A DNA stretch of 58,832 nt from a virus (IMGVR_UViG_3300037606_000073:1-58832), one strand, 5' to 3'. Shown: positions 40,666-50,029, counted from the first letter of the stretch. Translations and numbers: made by a program. Notes: generated from the letters alone by a model not told the origin.

Positions 40666-43059
40666 TTATTTTATATCTATGCGCGTAGAAGTCGGACCCG
40701 AGACCGTGTCACCATTGGCCTTCGTAATCCGTCCGTCAGGGTTTACTAGGTACATCTCGCTGCTGTCCTTCTTGTACAACACAATCCCTGCGTCTGTCGC
40801 CTCTACTGCGAACTCATTTTGCCTAAGTAGTTCTAGCGCTGCGGCGTTCTCTCCTGTTTGTACCAGCTTGGCAACTTCTAGCATCATTGTATTTATTGCG
40901 TCCGCGTCCTTGCCGCGCCGTTCAATCTCAGCCGCGACCACAAGTTCGTTGAGTGCCGCTTGCTGTTGGCGGTACTCGGCGTCCGTAACGCTTCGCACGT
41001 AGCCTTTTAGCTGGTCGAATGTGAGTCCTTCACCGAATACCTGCCCATTTGCCAGTAGGTTGAACGTATTGTTATCGAGCGGTTGGATTTGTATGGACGC
41101 ACCGGTTGCGGCGGACAACACACTGGCGGCCGGGGCGAAATTGTTGAAGTCCATAAACGTGACTGCCTGCGCCGCTTGCAACGCCTCATGTGACACGCGC
41201 AGCTCAAGACGCTTGAACCGCGTCGCCACCGCTTCTGCCCTATTACCGGTCGCTGCGTAATACTCCCCCAGCCGCGCGAGCAGGGCGTCTTGTTGCTCAA
41301 GCGCCTGCATCTCTTGGGTCATACGCGCAGGGCCAGCGGCAATAACTCCTCTGAGACTAGGTAGCTGTACCCCCGCTGGCTTGCTTAATATCTCGCCTGC
41401 GACATTACCACGGGTGGCTGGAAGGCCCGCAGCGGCGGGCGCATTGGCGGGCGCATTGGCAGGCGCAGCGACGGGAGCAGGAGCAGGAGCAGTGGCAGGC
41501 ACGGGGGCCCCAAGTAGTATATCCGCGGCGGGCACGGTGGGTCCAAGTGACAGGCCCACGCCGCCCACGCCCATGGTCTCAAGTTGCACGGCGGGAACGG
41601 CGGACCCAAATGACAAAGTCTCTCCGCCGGGTGTGCGCACTCGTATAGGAGCGGTGGGTGTTTCTGCTGCGGCCGCATCGGCTTCGGCCTGCGCGATAGC
41701 AGCGCGGAACTGTTCGGGCTCTGCGTCAAAATCTGCTGCAGACATACCTTGTGTCGCCGACAGACCTTGGAGCAAGTTGGTATATGCAATGTTGTACGCT
41801 TGGTCGGACGCCTTTTCAAAGCCCGCGGCTGCCTTTGGAAAGCCCAATACAGCGGCCCCGGTACCAAGGACATCCGCAGCAACTCCGAACAAACCTGATC
41901 CCGCAGCGCTGGCTGCGCCTGCAGCTTGGTCAAAGACGCCGCCAACTGCGCCCCGTACACCGCCTCCAAAATCTCGCGCTTCAAGGACCCGTGGGTCGAC
42001 CTCGGGGGCCCCCGGGGCCACGGCTGGAGGCGTCTCGGGTACGGTACCCGGGCGCGGTGGCACGTTCCGCCGTGAGTTAGACCCCCCGTTAAACTTATTG
42101 ATCCAGAGTGCGGCGAACTCGCCCGCAGTCGTAGTCGCCGGGTCGCCACCATTGAGTCGGATTGCAGCCTCGCCCACAACCGCGGACGCTAATTGATTGG
42201 GGTTACGAAGCAGATTGACTGCGCCACCGGCCCCCTGCTGGTGGGCCAGATACAACTCGGCGGGCGTGGGCTGCCGCCCTAAAGCCTGCGTAAGCACGCG
42301 CACGGAGTCCACGGTGTACCGCACCGCCCCTTGCGTAGCGTCCATCGGGTCGCTTGGGTTCTGTACGTTGTACTGTCGGGCAGTGCCACGCAGAAACTGA
42401 AACAGACCTTCAGCAGTACTGTTCGGGTTGCGGGCTGCAGGGTTCAGACTGCTCTCGACCTCGGCAAGTCGGCGCAGATAACCCTGTGGCAGGTTATTTT
42501 GCTGCTCCAGCTGCGACCAAATTGGGGCAAACTGTATGGCCAAGGAGGTATCCTGCATGGACGACGGAACAGCCGCTCGTGTGCCATCCGGTGCAGCTGG
42601 CTCAAGCGGTAGTGGTTGCCCACCCGGAGCTTCGGGTGCAGGTGCGGTAGGCCCGACTCCAAATTGCTCAAGTTGCACGGCGGGAACGGCGGGCCCAAAT
42701 GACAGGCCTGCGCTGGCTCCAAACTGCCCGGGTTGCACCCCGGCTCCAAACTGCCCGGGTTGCACCCCGGCTTTAAATGGTGGGGGTGCGGTGCCCTCAA
42801 AGAACTTTAGGAACTCGGCTTCCTCTTTATCTCGCGCGGTTTTAACTCTGTCCCGTTCGGCTGCAGCCACACCATCGGCTTCGTCTAGTCGGCGCATCTG
42901 CTGGTCGGCAACCACGCGATTTTGGCGTGCGTTAAGCGTTAGCTCCCGCTGAGTTTGCGCTGCTCGGCCAGCGGCCATACCTGCTTCCGCACCAGCCGCC
43001 GGTGAGATACCAGTGGGGCCGTACGTAGGTATCAAGTACCCTTCTCTCGTCGCTACCAC
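40666..43059 (-). CDS. Internal virion protein with lytic transglycosylase domain
   Basis: 797 residues. A soluble lytic transglycosylase domain spans about 175-300, with catalytic-type E202 in VESSLNP followed by STAEGLFQF and AELYLAHQQG. Around it are alanine/proline/glycine linkers and repeats (AGVQPGQFG twice in tandem near 98-115; SFGPAVPAVQLE-like units). This is the design of podovirus ejection proteins such as T7 gp16, which open peptidoglycan during DNA entry. Confidence 0.75.
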   Translation of the reverse strand: MVATREGYLIPTYGPTGISPAAGAEAGMAAGRAAQTQRELTLNARQNRVVADQQMRRLDEADGVAAAERDRVKTARDKEEAEFLKFFEGTAPPPFKAGVQPGQFGAGVQPGQFGASAGLSFGPAVPAVQLEQFGVGPTAPAPEAPGGQPLPLEPAAPDGTRAAVPSSMQDTSLAIQFAPIWSQLEQQNNLPQGYLRRLAEVESSLNPAARNPNSTAEGLFQFLRGTARQYNVQNPSDPMDATQGAVRYTVDSVRVLTQALGRQPTPAELYLAHQQGAGGAVNLLRNPNQLASAVVGEAAIRLNGGDPATTTAGEFAALWINKFNGGSNSRRNVPPRPGTVPETPPAVAPGAPEVDPRVLEARDFGGGVRGAVGGVFDQAAGAASAAGSGLFGVAADVLGTGAAVLGFPKAAAGFEKASDQAYNIAYTNLLQGLSATQGMSAADFDAEPEQFRAAIAQAEADAAAAETPTAPIRVRTPGGETLSFGSAVPAVQLETMGVGGVGLSLGPTVPAADILLGAPVPATAPAPAPVAAPANAPANAPAAAGLPATRGNVAGEILSKPAGVQLPSLRGVIAAGPARMTQEMQALEQQDALLARLGEYYAATGNRAEAVATRFKRLELRVSHEALQAAQAVTFMDFNNFAPAASVLSAATGASIQIQPLDNNTFNLLANGQVFGEGLTFDQLKGYVRSVTDAEYRQQQAALNELVVAAEIERRGKDADAINTMMLEVAKLVQTGENAAALELLRQNEFAVEATDAGIVLYKKDSSEMYLVNPDGRITKANGDTVSGPTSTRIDIK

Positions 43060-43071
43060 AGCATGGTCTCC

Positions 43072-44106
43072 TTAACTTGTGCCAGCCGCAGGCGTGGCGG
43101 GCGTACCGAATAAGTCTCTCAACGAGTCCGCGGCGGACGTGAACGCGGCTCCGCTCTGCCCCATACGGTTCAGACGTTCGGCTTCTTCCTCCGCGCGGCG
43201 CTTGCGGTCGGCGTCTGCCTGCATCATGAGCCCTGCAGCAGCACCCTGCGGCGCTGTCCCTAACCCGCTAAGGGCAGTAATGCCTGATGACAGCGCACCG
43301 TCAGCGCGCGTCTGTTCCTGCACAGCAGCACCGCCGCCGGAGCGCGCAGCCTCAATAGCCGTGCGTCGTTGTAGTTCAGAGGCCATACCCGGTGCCTGCC
43401 CGCGGCTCAGGTCGAGCCCTGCACGCTGCGTCGCAGCAGAGGCTTGGCCGTAAGCCAGTTCGGGGTTAGCCGTACCACGGGCGATGAGGTCGCGGCCCTG
43501 TGAGACGAGTTGATCATACTGTGCCCGGTTGGTCGATGACAGTTCTTCGAGTTCCCCTTGGAACCGCGTGCGCAGTGCGATCTCCTCGGGGGTTAGGCCC
43601 TGAGTTGACCCATCAGCGAGCGAGGCTGCGAGGCGCGCCTGCTGCACAGAAGACAGTGCAGATAATACAGTTGACCCAGTAGAAGCCAGCTTACCTACTG
43701 TGCCGAGGAAAGTGCTGGGTGCCGCTGCCGCTGCCGTTACGCCGGGTGCCACCGCTAGGCCGGGTGCTGCTGCTGCTAGGCCGGGTGATGCTGCTGCTGC
43801 TACGCCGGGTGCTGCTGACGCCCCGAACCCAGTCCCGAGGAACCCGCCGGAAGTGCCAGCGCCTAACATGGGGCCAGCGAAGCCAAGGGTACCACCGATG
43901 AGAGCACCGTCTATGAATGACCCGCCAGTGGCAGCGGACGTAACCCCCCCAACCGCGGCACCAACAAGTGGTGCGCCAAACGCACTGGTCATAATCGGCG
44001 CGAGAGCTGGGACCGCCGTGGCAATACTCGCGGCTATGGCGGGCGCGAATACGAATACAGCGACAACTGCGGCGATGCGTAGTAGCTTCTTAAAGAACTT
44101 TTTCAT
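43072..44106 (-). CDS. Probable internal (ejection) protein, 344 aa
   Basis: A 344-residue alanine/glycine-rich protein. The start MKKFFKKLLRIAAVVAVFVF is a basic segment followed by hydrophobic helices up to residue 80, and the centre has glycine/alanine repeats (PGVAAAASPGLAAAAPGLAV). The last third is helical and polar. Such small membrane-active proteins occur beside transglycosylase ejection proteins in podoviruses. It overlaps the 279-residue gene by ATGA. A role in the cell-envelope channel is inferred. Confidence 0.6.
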   Translation of the reverse strand: MKKFFKKLLRIAAVVAVFVFAPAIAASIATAVPALAPIMTSAFGAPLVGAAVGGVTSAATGGSFIDGALIGGTLGFAGPMLGAGTSGGFLGTGFGASAAPGVAAAASPGLAAAAPGLAVAPGVTAAAAAPSTFLGTVGKLASTGSTVLSALSSVQQARLAASLADGSTQGLTPEEIALRTRFQGELEELSSTNRAQYDQLVSQGRDLIARGTANPELAYGQASAATQRAGLDLSRGQAPGMASELQRRTAIEAARSGGGAAVQEQTRADGALSSGITALSGLGTAPQGAAAGLMMQADADRKRRAEEEAERLNRMGQSGAAFTSAADSLRDLFGTPATPAAGTS

Positions 44107-44942
44107 TTTGCCGCCCCTTCTTGCTTGTACTGCTGGAGCAGCTTGTCGAAGAACTCAGTACCCTTCGCGCGCACCACATCCGCTGGGATAACGTACTCCC
44201 CCTCGTGGGCGTTAATTGGGATGGACCCATCAGCCTTGGGGCTGTTAGTTGGCAGCGGGCCGCCTTCCTTCATGGACATCATTGGCTGGCCGCCACCCGA
44301 GATGACTTGCTCGCCGACCTTACCAATCAGGTACAGCAGAAGCATTACGCCTTGGTTGTAATCAAGCGGCAGGTCTTCCTCGTCCAAGAACCCATTTTGC
44401 AGCAGTGCCTGCCTGATCTGTGGGTACATCTGAGGGTTCTGCAGCCCGACGACTGCGAGCTGGCCAATCATCCGGATACTTTCCGGGGTCACTTCGCCAG
44501 ACTGCAGCCCCTGTTGAATCTCCGCTTGGATCGACTGCACCTGCTGTGGGTCACGGCGAATGAGGTCTTGAACTTGTGCCTCTAAAACCTGTGGGTCCTC
44601 TGTGGCGCTCATGCTACCGGGCTGTTGTAGACCGGGCCGCTGCCCGGGCATACCGGGCATACTGGGCATACCGGGCTGAGGCATACCGGGCATACCTGCA
44701 CCGGGGGGCATTGCTGTCTGGGGACGGATGGGCATACCACCGGGGCCAACCATACCGCCCAGCTGGTAGCTAGGCATAGGCGCGGGGGCCATGTTATTCA
44801 TTGGTATTTGCTGAGGAGCCTGCTGTGGCATGGGCACTGCCTGCAACATTGGCGCCGCAAGTAGTCGCGCCAGCATAGGCGGTAGGTCCAGCGAAGTTGT
44901 GGACTGCGGGGCGGGCGCCGTTGGGCGGTTTATATTCTGCAT
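44103..44942 (-). CDS. Virion-associated protein with Met/Pro/Gly-rich N-terminus, 279 aa
   Basis: 279 residues. Residues 20-110 are rich in Met, Pro, Gly and Gln (GMPGMPQPGMPSMPGMPGQ). Helices occupy about 110-200. The C-terminal end HEGEYVIPADVVRAKGTEFF then DKLLQQYK is a motif I have seen in phage internal or injection-associated proteins. It sits between the nozzle-like and ejection genes. Function inferred from position. Confidence 0.6.
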   Translation of the reverse strand: MQNINRPTAPAPQSTTSLDLPPMLARLLAAPMLQAVPMPQQAPQQIPMNNMAPAPMPSYQLGGMVGPGGMPIRPQTAMPPGAGMPGMPQPGMPSMPGMPGQRPGLQQPGSMSATEDPQVLEAQVQDLIRRDPQQVQSIQAEIQQGLQSGEVTPESIRMIGQLAVVGLQNPQMYPQIRQALLQNGFLDEEDLPLDYNQGVMLLLYLIGKVGEQVISGGGQPMMSMKEGGPLPTNSPKADGSIPINAHEGEYVIPADVVRAKGTEFFDKLLQQYKQEGAAK

Positions 44943-44944
44943 CG

Positions 44945-45289
44945 TTATCTCCGGAGTTGCTGTAGCAGCGCGTTAAGCGCGGTTCGCAAGGTGTTTACAT
45001 CCGCGGCCAAGTTCTGCACGTCACGCAACAAGTTCTGGTAGTCGGAAAGGCTCACTAACTGTACACCATTTATAGTATATCCGCTACCCCGTGCTGACAA
45101 GCTAGTAAACTGGGCGGCTACCGCGGGTACCGACACTGCGTCGCGCGTGATAGCCCGGCTGACTCCGTCGAGTTCGCCGCGCGTACCGGTTAGAAGCTCG
45201 ACGTTTTCTTTCATGGTTGCCAGCAACCGGTACTGAGCCGGATCGAGCCCAGCCGGGGGTAGCGCTGGTATTGCTGTGAACCGGGGCAT
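44945..45289 (-). CDS. Hypothetical virion-region protein, 114 aa
   Basis: A 114-residue protein that starts MPRFTAIPALPPAGLDPAQY and has an ordered helix (YRLLATMKENVELLTG), a short beta part and a leucine-rich coiled tail (LRDVQNLAADVNTLRTALNA). Its ATG overlaps the upstream stop (TGATG). A small oligomeric virion component is likely; no family recognised. Confidence 0.6.
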   Translation of the reverse strand: MPRFTAIPALPPAGLDPAQYRLLATMKENVELLTGTRGELDGVSRAITRDAVSVPAVAAQFTSLSARGSGYTINGVQLVSLSDYQNLLRDVQNLAADVNTLRTALNALLQQLRR

Positions 45290-47703
45290 CAGACACGCAC
45301 CAGCGCTGAAGGTGTCTCACCCACGTGGATCGACCGCACGCGGATCGTGCCCGACACGCTAAACTCAAACGTATCAGACTTATAACCAGTGGGGAGGCGG
45401 AATATATCACTGCTGTTCAATGGCGTTGTGAACTCCAACTTCTTGTCGACGTATAGGCTAAACGTCAGTGGGTCGTCTTGGTCCCAGTTCTCCCCTGCTG
45501 CTTCCCAGTTGATATCCGCAGTGTCCCAAACAGACGAGGAGGCCACACTGGCGTAGTCGGCTACAACGCGCGCCGCGCCTACGTTGGTGTACAGCGGAGT
45601 GATGAACACCTTGGACTTCCACTCCAATGTAGCTGTGGGCTGCGCCGGATCATCCCAGCGGTACACGTCGCCGTTCTCACCACTGGTGTAGTAGAGGATA
45701 TTTGTCAGTGAGTCGTACCACGTAGCAGAGAACGTGTAGCCGCTGTTTACAAAAGACGCGCCACGCTCCAGCACTTCGTAAACGAAAGAGCCCGTGCTGT
45801 GCGCTGCGAAGTACACCCCTTTGTAGTTGGCACCCACCACGGTTTCTGGGTCGAGTGCCGCGTTCCATGTATCGCTGCTGTGTACTTTTGCAGAGAAGAC
45901 TTGCGGGCCGGTCATAGGCCCCATGGTAATCAGTCCGTCGTGAGATGAGAACACCGCCCCGCCGGTGGTCAACACAACGCTGCGCCGACTTATGCAGGGG
46001 TATCGTGCGTCCACCTTGTCAATCGACAACGTCCGCGGGTCGCTACCAGCTACGTAATAGGGGTAGCTGTCTGTCAGTACGAGTAGGTCCCCGGCGATTG
46101 GAACAACCTTGACGATGTTGTGCTCCAGCGAGCGCTTGTATTCCACCGGCCATGCGTGAAACTTGCCGGGCTCGGAGAAGTACAAGTCATTACCCGCAAA
46201 CCCCACAAGGATATTGTTCTTGAGGACAGCCAGACCCTGCAGGTCTTTGGGCGGCGCGTTGTAGTTGTCCGAGGACAGGACGCTAAGCAGGCTGCGAAAG
46301 CTAAAATTGTCGACAAAGGTGTACACGCCACCGTCACCCCAGTACCGAGCCGGGTCTGTCGCGCGCTCCGCGCTGTCGTAATAGAGCGTACCAGTGGCTG
46401 CACCATCTGCGACATCAGCTGCTGTCTGTGCGTACTCGAACGTGTACTGGTCGACGAGTGCCGTGACGACACCGTCAGTTATGTCAAAGCTCGCTGGGGC
46501 CGCGCCACTGATCTTTACCCGGTCACCGCTCAACAAGTTGTGTGGAGACTCCAGTCGAACGCGGGACACATTTGCTGCGCGCGACGCGCGTGCCAGCGGG
46601 TTGGGGAACCACAGGGTAGACAGCCGAAAGAACTCACTCGTACCGTTTGTTGCTGCGAGGGACCGGTACAGCCGAATACCGCGGACGAACGTGCCCACCG
46701 GGGGCGCGGTCGGCAGCCCCGCAACAGTGGTGATCTGGCCTTCTTTTATGAACAGCGGTTCGGACGGAATGGAGCCCACGGACTCCTCCTGCCATGGGGT
46801 GAACCACGTGTAGACGTAGTTGCGCGCAAACACCGCGCCACCGAGATCGACTTTGCCGTCTGTGCTGGCTGTCGTTGTGACAGCGGGGCCAGTCGTGCGG
46901 TATGTGATCGTTGTCGCGTCTACGACTGTGATGCTGGTCGTAATGTTAAGGTCTCGGATGTCCCACCGCGCATTGCCTGACCGGGTGGCGGCGTCGGGCG
47001 CAGCAGTGGTGAAGGTGTTCGGGTCAACAACCGTGACGGTGTACGCGCCGGTCAGCGCGCCGCCGCTGGTAAACTCCACAAACACTTGCGCGCCCGTTGT
47101 CAGGCCATGCGCGGCGATTGCCACTGTGACCGCACTACCTTCTTGGCTGTAGGTACCAGTGCGGAACGCAAACCCAGAGACCGTGGTGAACGCACCGGTC
47201 TTGAGACTGTGCGGTGCTGCTGTGACCAGCGTCACGTTGTTACTATCATCGCGTGCGAAGCTCGCCGATGTCGCTGGTGTAAACGGAGCCGAAGTCGCGG
47301 TGGGTGTCTCTGTTGGGAGCGGCAGCCCTAACTCGTAAAACCCCGTGGGGTACGGCGCTGCGCCCGTAGTGGCGAGGTCATAGGTGCTAACCTTCGGCAC
47401 GCCGTCACCTGCGTAGTAGAATCGCTGCTCGTTGATCTCGTCCGCCGCGGGCGTGACAATGTCCACGTCGTTGGGCCATGACAACCACACGGGTTCGTCT
47501 GTGTCTGTGCCGCGTAACGCGTAAAGCGTACGGGTTTCCCCCGTACGCCCTGTGTTCGCGGTGATGACCGGTAGCGGGTAGGGTATAAGATCACCAGAGT
47601 AGAGCTTGCAGTTCTCCGCTACTTGCGCAGCAGTGTCGGGCAATAACTCCGCGGAGTTCTTTGGTACGACGCCAAGAAAGTTGATGATCTTTAGCGCGGT
47701 CAC
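45289..47703 (-). CDS. Tail tubular / nozzle-like protein
   Basis: 804 residues from a GTG at 47703 that overlaps the stop of the 44-residue gene (GTGA); the product then begins MTALKIINFLGVVPKNS. The next part (LLPDTAAQVAENCKLYSGDL) and the propeller-like beta pattern with Ig-like inserts (PHNLLSGDRVKISGAAP) fit T7 gp12-type tail nozzle and related stabilisation proteins. It would close the short tail below the adaptor. The longer frame from 47730 is less likely. Confidence 0.65.
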   Translation of the reverse strand: MTALKIINFLGVVPKNSAELLPDTAAQVAENCKLYSGDLIPYPLPVITANTGRTGETRTLYALRGTDTDEPVWLSWPNDVDIVTPAADEINEQRFYYAGDGVPKVSTYDLATTGAAPYPTGFYELGLPLPTETPTATSAPFTPATSASFARDDSNNVTLVTAAPHSLKTGAFTTVSGFAFRTGTYSQEGSAVTVAIAAHGLTTGAQVFVEFTSGGALTGAYTVTVVDPNTFTTAAPDAATRSGNARWDIRDLNITTSITVVDATTITYRTTGPAVTTTASTDGKVDLGGAVFARNYVYTWFTPWQEESVGSIPSEPLFIKEGQITTVAGLPTAPPVGTFVRGIRLYRSLAATNGTSEFFRLSTLWFPNPLARASRAANVSRVRLESPHNLLSGDRVKISGAAPASFDITDGVVTALVDQYTFEYAQTAADVADGAATGTLYYDSAERATDPARYWGDGGVYTFVDNFSFRSLLSVLSSDNYNAPPKDLQGLAVLKNNILVGFAGNDLYFSEPGKFHAWPVEYKRSLEHNIVKVVPIAGDLLVLTDSYPYYVAGSDPRTLSIDKVDARYPCISRRSVVLTTGGAVFSSHDGLITMGPMTGPQVFSAKVHSSDTWNAALDPETVVGANYKGVYFAAHSTGSFVYEVLERGASFVNSGYTFSATWYDSLTNILYYTSGENGDVYRWDDPAQPTATLEWKSKVFITPLYTNVGAARVVADYASVASSSVWDTADINWEAAGENWDQDDPLTFSLYVDKKLEFTTPLNSSDIFRLPTGYKSDTFEFSVSGTIRVRSIHVGETPSALVRV

Positions 47704-47834
47704 TTCTTCGTACCCGCCTTCTTCATGCACTTACCCATGGCTTTGCAGCGCGTAGGGTTGGGGCACGTGGGGCAGGGCTTAAACACCATGCCCCCCTTTT
47801 TGTAGCTCATAGGCTTGTTCTTCTTATCCATCAT
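47700..47834 (-). CDS. Small cysteine-rich basic protein, 44 aa
   Basis: A short gene of 44 residues that starts MMDKKNKPMSYKKGGMVFK and continues with CPTCP and two more cysteines, each followed by KAMG or MKKAG. Four cysteines suggest a zinc knuckle, and 14 or so lysine/arginine residues suggest DNA contact. KKGGMV-type small proteins are common in tailed phages. It is coupled to the nozzle gene by GTGA. Confidence 0.65.
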   Translation of the reverse strand: MMDKKNKPMSYKKGGMVFKPCPTCPNPTRCKAMGKCMKKAGTKK

Positions 47835-47859
47835 TGGCGCGGCTCCTTGTGGGTTTGGA

Positions 47860-48312
47860 TCACATAATCTCGAAGTGTGGACCGTCTATGAACGGGCGCT
47901 TCCCTTGGCTGCGGCGCAAGTCCACATACGCGTTCATGGCCTGCTCCATTGTACCACTCCATTTCCGGATGTCGGAGATGTGCCACGCGGCGCCCCAGCG
48001 CAGGGCAGCGCCAGTCTCTACAGCGGCTTCTTTCATGGCGTCAGCGATGTCGTCATACAGGTTCAGCTCCCACGACCCCCGGCTGCCGATGTAGGCCATC
48101 AGGTCAACGGCCTTGCCTTCTAGGTGCTTGGAGCGCATGGTCTTGCTCGCGCCTTTGTCGACCAGTAACCGCTGTTCCGCCACCGTGCGAATACCGCAGA
48201 TCACACCGAAGTCGATTTTGGTAATGGCTATCGCCAGCTTCACAGTTGCCACTAGCTGTTCGTCAACGCCCTGCAATGTGCTCAAGCTGCGATCTGAAAG
48301 TTTGAAGTTCAT
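47860..48312 (-). CDS. M15-family endolysin (L-Ala-D-Glu endopeptidase-like)
   Basis: A 150-residue peptidase. The zinc motif SKHLEGKAVD gives H63 and D70, and the third ligand H146 is in GPHFEIM at the C-terminus; the core ICGIRTVAEQRLL and AWHISDIRKW are also typical. It cleaves peptide stems of peptidoglycan to lyse the host. Lack of a signal peptide means it needs a holin, which is the next gene upstream, overlapped by ATGA. Confidence 0.85.
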   Translation of the reverse strand: MNFKLSDRSLSTLQGVDEQLVATVKLAIAITKIDFGVICGIRTVAEQRLLVDKGASKTMRSKHLEGKAVDLMAYIGSRGSWELNLYDDIADAMKEAAVETGAALRWGAAWHISDIRKWSGTMEQAMNAYVDLRRSQGKRPFIDGPHFEIM

Positions 48313-48791
48313 GTGTCTTTCTCCGGGGTGTTGCTTGCGCCGAAATAGAAGGAGATAACAGCAGATGCGCTACCGCCCAGCCAGCCTACGGCGACGTTGA
48401 TGAGACCGAGGTCAGCAGCGTGGTCGATGAAAGTCACCGCCCCAACGTAACCAAAGAACGCAAGCAGCGTTCCAACGGCAAGGACGGTAGGTGTCATGTC
48501 CTTCACGACGGTGTGGCGGCGGCGCGCACTGTCACGATCTGACGCGGCGATCTTCGTCAAGTTCACGTCCAGCTGTTTCATGCTGACCTTGAAGTCTGCC
48601 TCGACCTTTTTTATCTCAGCCAGCTGGGCTGGGGTAGCGTTTGTCACCGCGGCGTCCACCGCTTCCAAGGTCGACTCAGGAAGTCCCAGCTTGTCGGCCA
48701 CCAGCTTGAGTGCCATGCCACCTAGAGGGCCACCTAGCGCGGTTGCAAGGGTCGGGGCTATCGCTCCGAGTATCGCTGTCAGATTTTTCAT
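48309..48791 (-). CDS. Holin (three-TM type)
   Basis: A 160-residue membrane protein. Hydrophobic segments are at about 6-32, 98-118 and 126-150, with a charged helical linker (about 50-95) between the first two. The last part, GWLGGSASAVISFYFGAS with a polar tail, fits the holin_of_3TMs family known from gene transfer agents and alphaproteobacterial phages. It would release the M15 enzyme encoded directly downstream. Confidence 0.75.
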   Translation of the reverse strand: MKNLTAILGAIAPTLATALGGPLGGMALKLVADKLGLPESTLEAVDAAVTNATPAQLAEIKKVEADFKVSMKQLDVNLTKIAASDRDSARRRHTVVKDMTPTVLAVGTLLAFFGYVGAVTFIDHAADLGLINVAVGWLGGSASAVISFYFGASNTPEKDT

Positions 48792-49273
48792 TGTTGTAGG
48801 CCCCTCAAAAACATTGCGAAAAAGTACAACAGGCCACCGCCTATACCCACAGTAGCAAAAAGCGTAGCACCAATAAACACTTTTACAAAGAACGCTCGTT
48901 GCGCTGCAATCGCCGCCTGTCGTTGTTTGCGCAGCTGGCCCTCAGTGCGTAGTATTTCTTCCCACGTCCTTATGCCATAAGTCATGTAAACCCAAACCTT
49001 TAGCTCGTATCGCTGCGCTTCGATCCGCTTGCGCGCCAGCACCGCTTGTGTGGCCATCGCTTCGATATTGTCGGACCCTGTCAGGAGCCGAGCGACGATA
49101 CCGGGGTTTTTCGTAGCCTTCTCAATCGCCGCGATCTGGGCAGACGCCCCCATCCACTTATGAATGTCCCCGTGCATAGACTCTATGTCGCGACCAACCT
49201 CGAACCCGTGCTTGAGCATAGCGAACGCTTTGCTGGCCGCGCTTATTGCAAGGGTGACAGAAGCGGGGTCCAC
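48788..49273 (-). CDS. Membrane protein of the lysis cassette, 161 aa
   Basis: A 161-residue protein. The N-terminal 120 residues are helical and charged (IAAIEKATKNPG, ARKRIEAQRYELK), then one long hydrophobic segment (127-157, FFVKVFIGATLFATVGIGGG) anchors the C-terminus. It overlaps the holin start (ATGA). It may be an antiholin, a pinholin-like partner or a spanin-like protein. No outer-membrane lipoprotein motif is seen. Confidence 0.65.
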   Translation of the reverse strand: MDPASVTLAISAASKAFAMLKHGFEVGRDIESMHGDIHKWMGASAQIAAIEKATKNPGIVARLLTGSDNIEAMATQAVLARKRIEAQRYELKVWVYMTYGIRTWEEILRTEGQLRKQRQAAIAAQRAFFVKVFIGATLFATVGIGGGLLYFFAMFLRGLQQ

Positions 49274-49274
49274 A

Positions 49275-49499
49275 TCACTTCCTCAAATGCTGCTCGATGT
49301 TGTCAAGTTTTTCCAAGACCATCTTGAAACTCTCCTTGACCTCTTTGAACTCGCGGTCAGACGCTTCTTTGCTCGCAGACGTTTGCGCCTTGATGACAGC
49401 AATGTCAGTCGTGTTGGCCTGCGTTTTGTTGTGCAGCATCCAGACGGCACCCGCTACGGGGGCCACAATCCACTGCATGATGGTGTTAAGCACGTCCAT
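49275..49499 (-). CDS. Small membrane coiled-coil protein of the lysis cassette, 74 aa
   Basis: 74 residues from the ATG at 49499. One N-terminal membrane helix (residues 5-22, NTIMQWIVAPVAGAVWML) is followed by a long coiled coil (about 30-74, DREFKEVKESFKMVLEKLDN). The topology is like small phage XhlA/Rz-type proteins, so an accessory lysis role is likely. It overlaps the heme-oxygenase-like gene by 14 bases. Confidence 0.65.
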   Translation of the reverse strand: MDVLNTIMQWIVAPVAGAVWMLHNKTQANTTDIAVIKAQTSASKEASDREFKEVKESFKMVLEKLDNIEQHLRK

Positions 49500-50007
49500 C
49501 GGTACGCTCCTCGATCTCGTCCATACAATCCAACAGGCACTGGAAGGCAGCGACCGCTGCGCCCGCCAGCGCATCCTTTTCTCTCAACCACTTTACCAGA
49601 GCTTCGGCTTCCGTGGCAGCAAAAAAGTGCACGTGCCTCGTAGGTAAATTACGTCCGGCGTCTTTGAACTTCTTCTCGGTTACACGTCCGCCGCGGCGGT
49701 GCGCACCGACCAGTACATACGCAGCACCCCCGATACGCTCGGGGGTGGTCAGTGTTCTGGTGAATGTCTGCGCGGCGGTCAGGGGCCGGGGCACCATCGG
49801 GAGCATGTCAACCATGTCGAGCGTCAGCTCCCCAGATACCTGCGCGTAAGGCGGCAAGTGTGGGTCGATCCGCTCGTGGATCAAACGCAACGCGCCAAGC
49901 CAGTCACACCACTGCTGCGATGTGATCGTGGCTTGTATCATCGCCTGCCCAAGCGGGTGCTCCTCGCAAGCGTGGTGCAGGTGGCGTGTTGCGTCAAAGA
50001 GGGTCAT
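49486..50007 (-). CDS. Heme-oxygenase-like protein
   Basis: 173 residues from the ATG at 50007, preceded by GGAGAAG. The N-terminal helix TRHLHHACEEHPLGQAM has the heme-ligand His position of heme oxygenases; WLGALRLIHERIDPHLPPY fits helix 2, and the kinked helix GAAYVLVGAHRRGG matches the GalYVLEGSxLGG hallmark; the end AFQCLLDCMDEIEER also fits. The family opens heme to biliverdin, iron and CO. It is slightly short. Host iron release or virion heme handling are open; activity is unproven. Confidence 0.6.
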   Translation of the reverse strand: MTLFDATRHLHHACEEHPLGQAMIQATITSQQWCDWLGALRLIHERIDPHLPPYAQVSGELTLDMVDMLPMVPRPLTAAQTFTRTLTTPERIGGAAYVLVGAHRRGGRVTEKKFKDAGRNLPTRHVHFFAATEAEALVKWLREKDALAGAAVAAFQCLLDCMDEIEERTDGRA

Positions 50008-50029
50008 CACTTCTTCTCCAGTTCCGCTG

